From NCBI GenBank assembly GCA_027032655.1, contig JALVMZ010000090.1, positions 1 to 6,900 on the forward strand: a stretch of 6,900 nt of DNA, written 5' to 3'. Positions 1 through 4,959 of the stretch are shown in pieces. Source of the stretch: Desulfobacteraceae bacterium (GTDB taxonomy: Bacteria > Desulfobacterota > DSM-4660 > Desulfatiglandales > JALVMZ01). Every line of letters begins with the position of its first letter. Position 1 is the first letter of the stretch. Both the position numbers and the translations under genes were made by a program. A model generated the notes under the pieces. That model did no database searches, had not been told where the DNA came from, and worked only from the letters and a program-made list of their open reading frames with translations.

Positions 1-280
1 TGAGTCTATCCATCGAAATCACGATACCTCCGCTGACAGGCAGGGCACCTCCTGTTGTGCCTGTTCCTGCCCCCCTGGGGACAACCGAAATCCGTTCTCT
101 ATTGGCTATTGTTAGGATTCGAGAGATCTCTTCTGCGGATTCGGGAAAGATAACAATATCCGGATAAAAGGATATCCTGGATGCATCGGAAGAGTATTCT
201 TTTAATTTATCCCCATTGATGAGTGTATGCTCTTTTCCGCATACACTCATAAGCTCTTTCAGTGTTGAGCTCTTTATCAT
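1..280 (-). CDS. glcD: FAD-linked oxidase, GlcD-like (N-terminal 93 residues, cut by window edge)
   Basis: The reading frame starts at the ATG at 280-278 and runs off the left edge, giving 93 residues. The translation has the N-terminal half of a PCMH-type FAD-binding domain: PDIVIFPESAEEISRILTIA at about residues 40-59, followed by VVPRGAGTGTTGGALP at about 66-81, the FAD-pyrophosphate loop typical of glycolate oxidase subunit GlcD and D-lactate dehydrogenases. Enzymes of this family oxidise 2-hydroxyacids such as glycolate or D-lactate to 2-oxoacids and pass electrons to quinone or a partner Fe-S subunit. The start overlaps the recR stop as ATGA, so translation is probably coupled to recR. 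The catalytic C-terminal domain lies outside the window, so the substrate cannot be settled. Related FAD oxidases of the same superfamily remain possible. Confidence 0.85.
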   Translation of the reverse strand, partial: MIKSSTLKELMSVCGKEHTLINGDKLKEYSSDASRISFYPDIVIFPESAEEISRILTIANRERISVVPRGAGTGTTGGALPVSGGIVISMDRL

Positions 281-882
281 GATTCAATCTTGTGCCTGCT
301 TTTGAGTGCATGACTCAGTGTCATTGAATCCATGTATTTGAGGTCTCCACCCATGGGAACACCAAGGGCAATACGGGTAACCGTGATGGGTCTGTCTTTC
401 AGCAGGCCTGCAATGAATGAAGCAGTGGTTTCACCCTCAGGTGTTGGGTTTGTGGCAATAATCAGTTCTTCTGTGCCTTCATCTTCAATCCTCTTTAACA
501 GGTTGGATATCTTGATATCTTCCGGTCCCACACCATCGAGGGGGGAGAGGGCACCGTGCAGTATGTGATATTTGCCCTTGTATATCCCTGCTTCTTCTAT
601 GGCCAGTTGATCACCTGGGCCCTCTACAACACAAATTGTTCTGCCATCCCTCATGGGGTCTGTGCAGATGTTACATGGATCAGTATCAGTGAGGTTAAAA
701 CACATGGAGCAGAGTCTTATCTTTTCTTTTACTTCCATGAGGCTATCAGCCAGGTCCCGTGCCAGGCCTCCTTTATCAAGCAGGAGATGAAGTGCGACCC
801 TGGTGGCTGATTTCTGTCCTATGCCAGGTATCCTTGTCAGGTTTCTGATTAAACGCTCAACAGGAGGTGGATATGAGCCCAT
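277..882 (-). CDS. recR: Recombination mediator protein RecR
   Basis: The 201-residue product has the normal RecR length and domain order. A helix-hairpin-helix motif (RIPGIGQKSATRVALHLL, about 17-34) is followed by a four-cysteine zinc site (C58, C61, C70, C73). A Toprim domain comes next, with VVEGPGD at 85-91 and ATNPTPEGETTA at 143-154, and then the conserved C-terminal segment GVPMGGDLKYMDSMTL. RecR works with RecO (and RecF) to load RecA onto SSB-coated single-stranded DNA during gap repair. The ATG at 882-880 has AAAAGGAA a few bases upstream. The gene begins 35 nt after ybaB and overlaps the glcD-like start by 4 bp, in the widely conserved dnaX-ybaB-recR order. Nothing is missing from the motifs. 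Confidence 0.97.
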   Translation of the reverse strand: MGSYPPPVERLIRNLTRIPGIGQKSATRVALHLLLDKGGLARDLADSLMEVKEKIRLCSMCFNLTDTDPCNICTDPMRDGRTICVVEGPGDQLAIEEAGIYKGKYHILHGALSPLDGVGPEDIKISNLLKRIEDEGTEELIIATNPTPEGETTASFIAGLLKDRPITVTRIALGVPMGGDLKYMDSMTLSHALKSRHKIES

Positions 883-917
883 AACTGCAATTCCTTTTTA
901 AAACTTCGTAATCCTAT

Positions 918-1247
918 TTAAAGCAACCCGGGCATATTGGGCAATCCCAGTCCCTGGGTGATTTTTCCCATCTCTTCATTAATCATTTCCTTAGCACGGG
1001 TGAGCCCCTCGTTTACTGCTGCAATTATCAGATCCTGAAGCATTTCTATGTCATCGGGGTTTACCACTTCAGGATCTATCTTGATTGAGAGCACCTCCTG
1101 TTTGCCGTTTACCACAACCGTAACCATGCCACCACCCGCTGATGCCTCAACAGTCCTCTGTTCCAGTTCTTCCTGAAGTTTGGTTATCCTGGATTGAATC
1201 TTTTGTGCCTGTTTTAAAAGGGCATTCATATTGGGTATGTTTTTCAC
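918..1247 (-). CDS. ybaB: YbaB/EbfC family nucleoid-associated protein
   Basis: The 109-residue product matches the YbaB/EbfC family in length and layout. It has an N-terminal amphipathic helix rich in Q, K and E (about 8-35), a central beta segment with the family signature ASAGGGMVTVVVNGKQEVLS (about 36-55), then DPEVV and a C-terminal helix containing DLIIAAVNEG, ending in a glycine/proline tail. Family members are dimeric DNA-binding proteins that coat the nucleoid. Their genes very commonly sit between dnaX and recR, as here, although no direct role in clamp loading is established. The start is GTG (1247-1245), supported by a good Shine-Dalgarno sequence TAGGAGG 6 nt upstream. It lies 14 nt after the dnaX stop, consistent with one transcript. 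Confidence 0.95.
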   Translation of the reverse strand: MKNIPNMNALLKQAQKIQSRITKLQEELEQRTVEASAGGGMVTVVVNGKQEVLSIKIDPEVVNPDDIEMLQDLIIAAVNEGLTRAKEMINEEMGKITQGLGLPNMPGLL

Positions 1248-1261
1248 TTTTTACCTCCTAT

Positions 1262-2845
1262 TTACGATATTTTCTTTGCAGAACCCTCAAATACCTGTAT
1301 CAATTTCATAACAGATTGGGGGAGTTCTTCGCTTGTCTCTATAGATTCCTTTTTTCTTTGTGTTTTTTCAACATCTTTTTCAGTCAATCTGATTTTAACC
1401 TCTCTGCCAAAGTATTGAGAGCAATATTCCCTCAGGGATTTTAATTTTTCAGGGTCTTCAAAATAGGTTGAAAGAAAGGAGTTACCCGGTTTTGAAATCT
1501 GAATCAGACCCTGATCATTTAAATCAATAGAGCAGCTATCCAGCATATTGAAAATGATGCTGTCCTTTTTTGAGATAAAATCCAGTAATCCCTGGACATC
1601 TGTTGCCGGATTGCCTTTGTCTTTTTTATTTAATCGCTCTCTATGATATGGCTCCGCCGGGTCATTCAATCCTGTGTGAGGATTATCTGAGGCAGGTGAT
1701 AGCATCAGGCGGTTTTCAAGCTCATTTATCTTTTGAAGGAGTTCATCAAATGATAAAATACCTTTTATCCTGCACAGCCTTATCAAAAGCATTTCAATTA
1801 CCAGCCTTGGATGGGATGAATTCCTGAGAAGCTCCTCATTTTTAATTAAAAAATACAGTGACTGTCTGAGTCTTTCCTCACCAGCACTTTTTGCTAATTC
1901 CTTCAGTCTTCTTAGCTCTTCTTCTGTTAAGTAGTTCTCAAGTGTATCCGGTGCCACAAGGGAGATAAGGAGTTTTCTGAATTGGTCCATCAGGTTCTGA
2001 TAAAAATTCCTGAGATCGTATCCAAAGTTATAAATCTTCTCTATTATATGGATACATTTGTCAGGCCTATTTTGTATTATGGCAGATACAGCATCAAACA
2101 GGATATCCCTGTTTATAAGTCCCAGTATTTCCCAGATGTGTTCATCCTGAATCCTCTTTCCTGCAAAGGCAATCAACTGGTCAAGGATGCTTTCTGCATC
2201 CCTCATACTTCCATCTGCCTCCTGGGCTATAATGCCAAGGGCATTATCTCTGATATCAATTCCTTCAGCGTCGGCAATCTTTCGTAACTGTTCAATAATT
2301 CTTTGATAAGGGATTCTTTTGAAGTCAAATCTCTGGCATCTTGACAGAATTGTTACCGGAACCTTATGGGGTTCTGTTGTGGCAAAGAAGAATTTTATGT
2401 GTGCCGGAGGTTCTTCTAAGGTCTTTAGCAGGGCATTGAATGCCTCCTTTGTAAGCATATGCACCTCATCAATGATATAAACGCGATAGGTGCCAGTGCC
2501 TGGCATATATTTTATCTTTTCTCTTAAGTCCCTAATCTCATCTATACCCCTGTTTGAAGCACCATCAATTTCAAGGACATCCATTGATGTCCCTTCTGTT
2601 ATATCTTTACATATTGTGCATGAGTTACATGGCTCACCATCCGTATTGGACTCACAGTTAATTGCTTTGGCAAATATCCTGGCAACCGACGTCTTTCCCA
2701 CTCCCCTCGGGCCACTAAAAAGGTAGGCATGAGCCAGCCTTTGGTTCTTAATGGCATTTATCAGTGTCTTTGTTATGTGTTCCTGGCCCACCACCTCCTG
2801 AAATAACTGAGGTCTCCATCTCCTTGCAATCACCTCGTATGACAT
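1262..2845 (-). CDS. dnaX: DNA polymerase III clamp-loader subunit tau (and probably gamma)
   Basis: The product from ATG 2845-2843 is 527 residues. This start gives the canonical N terminus MSYEVIARRWRP and has AAGAGGCG just upstream. The frame stays open farther upstream, but only by running through the tRNA-Ser gene. Motifs in order are Walker A GPRGVGKT (45-52), zinc-binding cysteines C64, C73, C76 and C79, Walker B VYIIDEVH (122-129), sensor 1 with the arginine-finger motif SRC (FFATTEPHKVP through 168-170), and sensor 2 GSMRDAESILDQ (212-223). Helical domain III follows, then a short polar linker (about 380-415) and a C-terminal tau domain, about 115 residues shorter overall than E. coli tau. 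The protein drives ATP-dependent loading of the beta clamp; the tau tail of the family binds polymerase alpha and the helicase. Codons 426-427 carry a frameshift signal that would yield a gamma form (separate entry). Confidence 0.97.
   Translation of the reverse strand: MSYEVIARRWRPQLFQEVVGQEHITKTLINAIKNQRLAHAYLFSGPRGVGKTSVARIFAKAINCESNTDGEPCNSCTICKDITEGTSMDVLEIDGASNRGIDEIRDLREKIKYMPGTGTYRVYIIDEVHMLTKEAFNALLKTLEEPPAHIKFFFATTEPHKVPVTILSRCQRFDFKRIPYQRIIEQLRKIADAEGIDIRDNALGIIAQEADGSMRDAESILDQLIAFAGKRIQDEHIWEILGLINRDILFDAVSAIIQNRPDKCIHIIEKIYNFGYDLRNFYQNLMDQFRKLLISLVAPDTLENYLTEEELRRLKELAKSAGEERLRQSLYFLIKNEELLRNSSHPRLVIEMLLIRLCRIKGILSFDELLQKINELENRLMLSPASDNPHTGLNDPAEPYHRERLNKKDKGNPATDVQGLLDFISKKDSIIFNMLDSCSIDLNDQGLIQISKPGNSFLSTYFEDPEKLKSLREYCSQYFGREVKIRLTEKDVEKTQRKKESIETSEELPQSVMKLIQVFEGSAKKIS
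1536..1571 (-). promoter_or_regulatory. Candidate programmed -1 frameshift site in dnaX (slippery heptamer plus hairpin)
   Basis: On the coding strand the bases at 1571-1565 read A AAA AAG, in the exact phase (end of the S425 codon, then K426 and K427) needed for tandem tRNA-Lys slippage. After a -1 slip the frame reads GQHHFQYAG and stops at TAG (1538-1536), giving a 436-residue product. Two nucleotides downstream is a perfect 6-bp inverted repeat, CAGCAT (1562-1557) and ATGCTG (1546-1541), with a 10-nt loop. An AGGGA tract (1593-1589) lies 17 nt upstream. E. coli dnaX uses the same heptamer at nearly the same codon position, with a Shine-Dalgarno-like stimulator 10 nt upstream and a stronger hairpin. 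The stimulators here look weaker and the spacing is not ideal. Confidence 0.65.
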
Positions 2846-2885
2846 AAAACGCCTCTTTTGAATATGATTTGGCTTAAAAGAAAAA

Positions 2886-2980
2886 TGGCGGAGAGAGAGG
2901 GATTCGAACCCTCGGTACCGCCATTCAGCGGTACACGCGATTTCCAGTCGCGCTCCTTCGGCCAGCTCGGACATCTCTCC
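2886..2980 (-). tRNA. tRNA-Ser (anticodon GGA), CCA encoded
   Basis: The minus strand folds as a class II tRNA. The acceptor stem GGAGAGA (2980-2974) pairs with TCTCTCC (2896-2890), followed by discriminator G (2889) and encoded CCA (2888-2886). The anticodon stem is CGCGA/TCGCG around the loop CTGGAAA, so the anticodon is GGA (2945-2943), reading UCC and UCU. A long variable arm forms a GTACCGC/GCGGTAC hairpin, and the T arm is GAGGG-TTCGAAT-CCCTC. The long variable arm and discriminator G are serine identity features. The gene lies 40 nt upstream of dnaX on the same strand, with no convincing terminator or separate promoter between them, so co-transcription with dnaX and processing of the tRNA are likely. 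Confidence 0.97.
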
Positions 2981-3015
2981 GCACTATTTTATATAAGGAG
3001 CAACATTTTATTAAT

Positions 3016-3043
3016 AGTTTAACATAAAATCCAGCAAAGTCAA
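3016..3043 (-). promoter_or_regulatory. Candidate promoter for tRNA-Ser(GGA)/dnaX cluster
   Basis: On the minus strand, TTGACT (3043-3038) is separated by 16 nt from TAAACT (3021-3016). A TG precedes that hexamer by one base, forming an extended -10 (TGTTAAACT). Transcription would begin near 3009, about 29 nt before the tRNA 5' end. This is the best sigma-70-like match in the gap between the two tRNA genes. It is a sequence match only; the -10 matches consensus at four of six positions. Confidence 0.45.
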
Positions 3044-3119
3044 TGAAACACCCTGATTATGAGAACTGCATGCCTTTCACAGGGTATTAAATATTATTTA
3101 ATTGAAATTATTCAAAAAA

Positions 3120-3215
3120 TGGCGGAGAGGGTGGGATTCGAACCCACGTGCCCTGCTCATCACAGGACAAGTCGATTTCGAGTCGACCCCGTTACGACCA
3201 CTTCGGTACCTCTCC
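3120..3215 (-). tRNA. tRNA-Ser (anticodon CGA), CCA encoded
   Basis: The minus strand gives a second class II serine tRNA. The acceptor GGAGAGG (3215-3209) pairs with CCTCTCC (3130-3124), then come G73 (3123) and encoded CCA (3122-3120). The anticodon stem GTCGA/TCGAC holds the loop CTCGAAA, so the anticodon is CGA (3180-3178), reading UCG. The variable arm is long (TGTCCTGTGATGAGCAGGGC region), and the T arm is GTGGG-TTCGAAT-CCCAC. The 5' end lies only 16 nt after the tadA stop, so it is probably transcribed with tadA. A run of T residues follows the CCA on the coding strand, without a dedicated hairpin. Confidence 0.97.
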
Positions 3216-3231
3216 TCATATCTTTAACCTG

Positions 3232-3687
3232 TTATCTTTTGCTCTGGAAAAATGCCTTCATCAATTCCCTGCATTCTTTCTCCAGGATGCCAGGGACGAT
3301 CTCTATCCTGTGGTTGAGCCTCCTGTCATTGCCCATCTGATAAATAGAGCCCAGTCCCCCCCATTTTGGGTCATGTGCACCAAATATACATTTTGATAAC
3401 CTGGCATGAATAATTGCCCCTGCGCACATGATACACGGCTCAATGGTTGAAATTAGAATCAATCCATTTAATCTTAAATTGCCAGTTCTTTTCCCTGCTT
3501 CTTTTATGGCCAGGATCTCCGCATGTGCTGTAGGGTCATTGAGCTCAATTACCCTGTTGTGCGCCTTAGATATTATAGTGCCATCTGGTGTAACAATTAA
3601 GGCCCCTACAGGAACCTCTTCTTCAGCACCTGCCTTAATGGCCTCTGATATGGCTATCCTCATCAGGTCTTTATATATCTCTGACAC
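3232..3687 (-). CDS. tadA: tRNA-specific adenosine deaminase TadA
   Basis: The 151-residue product has the zinc-dependent cytidine-deaminase fold expected of TadA. The metal ligand and catalytic glutamate are H55-A-E57 in PTAHAEILAI, and the other ligands are C85 and C88 in EPCIMCAGAI. N44 in the AHNRV motif and the FGAHDPKWGGLGS segment also fit the family. TadA converts the wobble adenosine of tRNA-Arg(ACG) to inosine. Length is normal. The start is GTG (3687-3685); starting instead at the ATG of residue 9 would remove part of the usual N-terminal helix. No Shine-Dalgarno sequence precedes the GTG, only a T-rich tract, and a -10-like hexamer ends 6 nt upstream, so a leaderless transcript is possible. 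Guanine or generic cytidine deaminases are less likely, given the HAE/PCxxC context and downstream motifs. Confidence 0.93.
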   Translation of the reverse strand: MSEIYKDLMRIAISEAIKAGAEEEVPVGALIVTPDGTIISKAHNRVIELNDPTAHAEILAIKEAGKRTGNLRLNGLILISTIEPCIMCAGAIIHARLSKCIFGAHDPKWGGLGSIYQMGNDRRLNHRIEIVPGILEKECRELMKAFFQSKR

Positions 3688-3693
3688 TAAAAA

Positions 3694-3722
3694 AATTTAA
3701 CAATTTTAATGTATCCGGTCAA
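3694..3722 (-). promoter_or_regulatory. Candidate tadA promoter (leaderless configuration)
   Basis: On the minus strand TTGACC (3722-3717) and TAAATT (3699-3694) are 17 nt apart, and the latter ends 6 nt before the tadA GTG. Transcription would start at or beside the start codon, which would explain the missing Shine-Dalgarno sequence. The -35 sits in a small palindrome, CCGGT-CA-ACCGG (3715-3726), that could bind a regulator. The -10 matches consensus at four of six positions, so this is tentative. Confidence 0.35.
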
Positions 3723-3750
3723 CCGGAAAGGGTTTCTTTTAAGGTTAAGA

Positions 3751-3942
3751 TTACATGGTGACATTTGTTAATTTAATTAATTCATGCCATCTTTTATCTG
3801 TAGGTTCCTGAATCTGTTTAACCATCCCATCATCCAGATATCTGAATCTTCCCTGCACCCTCAGATATTCTGATACAGGCATGAGTTTCGCTGGCATCAG
3901 ATTCAATTTCAGTTTTCCATTCTCCTCCTCTAATAAGTGCCT
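3751..3942 (-). pseudogene. C-terminal remnant of a 2-oxoacid (pyruvate):ferredoxin oxidoreductase beta subunit
   Basis: An uninterrupted 63-codon frame ends at TAA 3753-3751 and reads HLLEEENGKLKLNL, then LMPVSEYLRVQGRFRYL, then a tail with KQIQEPTDKRWHELIKL. This closely resembles the extreme C terminus of PorB-type thiamine-diphosphate subunits, where an (F/P)LxEVENG segment leads to PVxEYLxxQGRFRHL and an EIQxxVDxRWxxL helix. A stop (TAA 3945-3943) lies immediately upstream, and nothing PorB-like precedes it in any frame back to the next gene at 4077. The catalytic and cofactor-binding parts, roughly the first 80% of a normal subunit of about 300 residues, are therefore gone. It is a decayed or truncated fragment on the same strand as tadA. 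Family recognition comes from motif memory, not from an alignment. Confidence 0.65.
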
Positions 3943-3985
3943 TTATGTCTTCATCCATCTTCTTTTTTTATAATTCTTTTGAAAA

Positions 3986-4015
3986 ATTATACATGATACT
4001 GTTTGATCATGTTAA
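3986..4015 (-). promoter_or_regulatory. Strong promoter-like sequence upstream of the porB remnant
   Basis: On the minus strand TTAACA (4015-4010) and a perfect TATAAT (3991-3986) are separated by 18 nt. Transcription would begin near 3979 and run through the porB remnant toward tadA, giving a leader of roughly 290 nt. No intact gene lies directly downstream, so it either serves tadA as a distal promoter or is left over from a lost gene. Confidence 0.45.
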
Positions 4016-4076
4016 GACTTTTTGGCAATACTAAACAAAGGATTGAAAATTACCTGATAGAGAGTCTTTCTAAAAA

Positions 4077-4826
4077 TTATTGAACTGAGTGAAGTCCTTC
4101 TATGAGGGCAAGCACATTCTGACCAAGGACCTCATGATTATATCCGCCTTCAAGGATAGCAAAACACCCTCCCTGAGACCTGATGGATGCCTCTCTTACC
4201 ATCCTGCCTATTTCATAGTAATCCTGTGTTCTGAGTGTTCCACCCCAGTCCCTTTCATGATTGTCAAATCCTGCTGATATACCGATAATGTCCGCCCTGC
4301 ATCTTGTCATCTCATCCCTTACCTCATCCATATATTCATCCCTTGTCCTTGCTGATACATTATAAACAGTTACATACTGCTTTTTCCCCAGAATATTTAC
4401 GGTTCCATCTCCGTAATGTAAATCAATATCGAGAATATAGGCGTTATTTATAATGCCCTGACTTTTAAGGTATTCAATTGCAATTGCCATATTATTGAAG
4501 TAACAGAATCCCCATCCTGAATCAGCGGATGCATGGTGTCCAGGGGGGCGGATAAGTCCAAAGCATGGCTCTTTCATCCCCAGCCTGGCAGAAAGTATTG
4601 CACCGCCCGCTGCAAGGGATGCAATATCATATATACCCTGCTTTTTTACCATGTATATTCTGGATTCAGTATGAACCGCACCGATATCCTTTTCTGTGGC
4701 TGGCTCTGGTTCAATAAAGTTAACTTTATCTTTTATCACATCCACTACTGCCTCCATGCGTCCCTGCTCAGCCGCAGGGTCATTAGCATAGACCTGATAA
4801 AATTTATCACTGAATACCACCTTCAT
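4077..4826 (-). CDS. Histone deacetylase-family (acetylpolyamine/acetoin-utilisation type) zinc hydrolase, compact form
   Basis: The 249-residue product has the arginase/deacetylase-fold signatures in order: RPPGHHA (H97, H98), GFCYFNNMAIA (106-116), LDIDLHYGDGT (zinc ligands D135 and H137), GISAGFDNHERD (third zinc ligand D188) and LEGGYN (Y229, the transition-state tyrosine). All expected catalytic residues are present. The family removes acyl groups from acetyl-lysine or acetylated polyamines; the bacterial substrate cannot be told from sequence. At about 250 residues it is shorter than classical members of 300 or more, mainly between H137 and D188. The ATG at 4826-4824 is chosen because MKVVFS is a usual family N terminus and GGGGG lies just upstream. 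A TTG five codons earlier is the alternative. No signal peptide is seen, so it is cytoplasmic. It is divergent from the nitroreductase gene. Confidence 0.9.
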   Translation of the reverse strand: MKVVFSDKFYQVYANDPAAEQGRMEAVVDVIKDKVNFIEPEPATEKDIGAVHTESRIYMVKKQGIYDIASLAAGGAILSARLGMKEPCFGLIRPPGHHASADSGWGFCYFNNMAIAIEYLKSQGIINNAYILDIDLHYGDGTVNILGKKQYVTVYNVSARTRDEYMDEVRDEMTRCRADIIGISAGFDNHERDWGGTLRTQDYYEIGRMVREASIRSQGGCFAILEGGYNHEVLGQNVLALIEGLHSVQ

Positions 4827-4887
4827 AATGCCCCCGTTCAATTAAGATAGTTTATATTAATTCCCAAAATCATCCAGATTCACCGTC

Positions 4888-4916
4888 TTGCATTTATCTA
4901 TCAGATTAACTAATAT
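4888..4916 (+). promoter_or_regulatory. Candidate promoter for the nitroreductase gene
   Basis: TTGCAT (4888-4893) and TAATAT (4911-4916) are 17 nt apart, which would start transcription near 4923, 37 nt before the first ATG. The -10 lies in the first copy of a 9-bp tandem duplication (4909-4926). The 133-bp region between the divergent starts must also hold the hydrolase promoter, for which I see no strong match. Confidence 0.4.
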
Positions 4917-4926
4917 AACTAATATA
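4909..4926. repeat. Perfect 9-bp tandem duplication ACTAATATA x2
   Basis: Two adjacent identical copies of ACTAATATA lie in the divergent promoter region. Each copy contains TAATAT, so the duplication doubles a possible -10 element or provides two half-sites, one turn minus about 1.5 bp apart. It may also be chance in an AT-rich gap. Confidence 0.6.
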
Positions 4927-4959
4927 GGGATATAAATTAAAAACGATTTAGATTTTAAT

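Noticed and set aside
1619..1627. A second six-A run in dnaX (AAT AAA AAA GAC)
   Set aside because: The phase gives T_AAA_AAA, not an X_XXY_YYZ slippery heptamer, so it is unlikely to cause -1 frameshifting.
2846..2974. A 43-codon N-terminal extension of dnaX
   Set aside because: It reads through the tRNA-Ser gene, has no ribosome binding site, and is absent from the family, whose proteins start at MSYEVIARRWRP.
3016..3090. ACCCTG/CAGGGT inverted repeat between the two tRNA genes as a terminator
   Set aside because: The loop is about 27 nt and no T-run follows the stem, so it does not look like an intrinsic terminator.
3826..3958. A 43-codon minus-strand frame starting MDEDIKALIRGGEW
   Set aside because: It overlaps the porB remnant in another frame, has no clear ribosome binding site and resembles no family I know. 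The porB frame explains the sequence better, though a tiny gene behind the 3986-4015 promoter cannot be fully excluded.
4009..4083. A 24-codon plus-strand frame MLRLFGNTKQRIEN in the gap
   Set aside because: There is no Shine-Dalgarno sequence, it is very short, and it has no recognisable family; such frames are expected by chance in AT-rich DNA.
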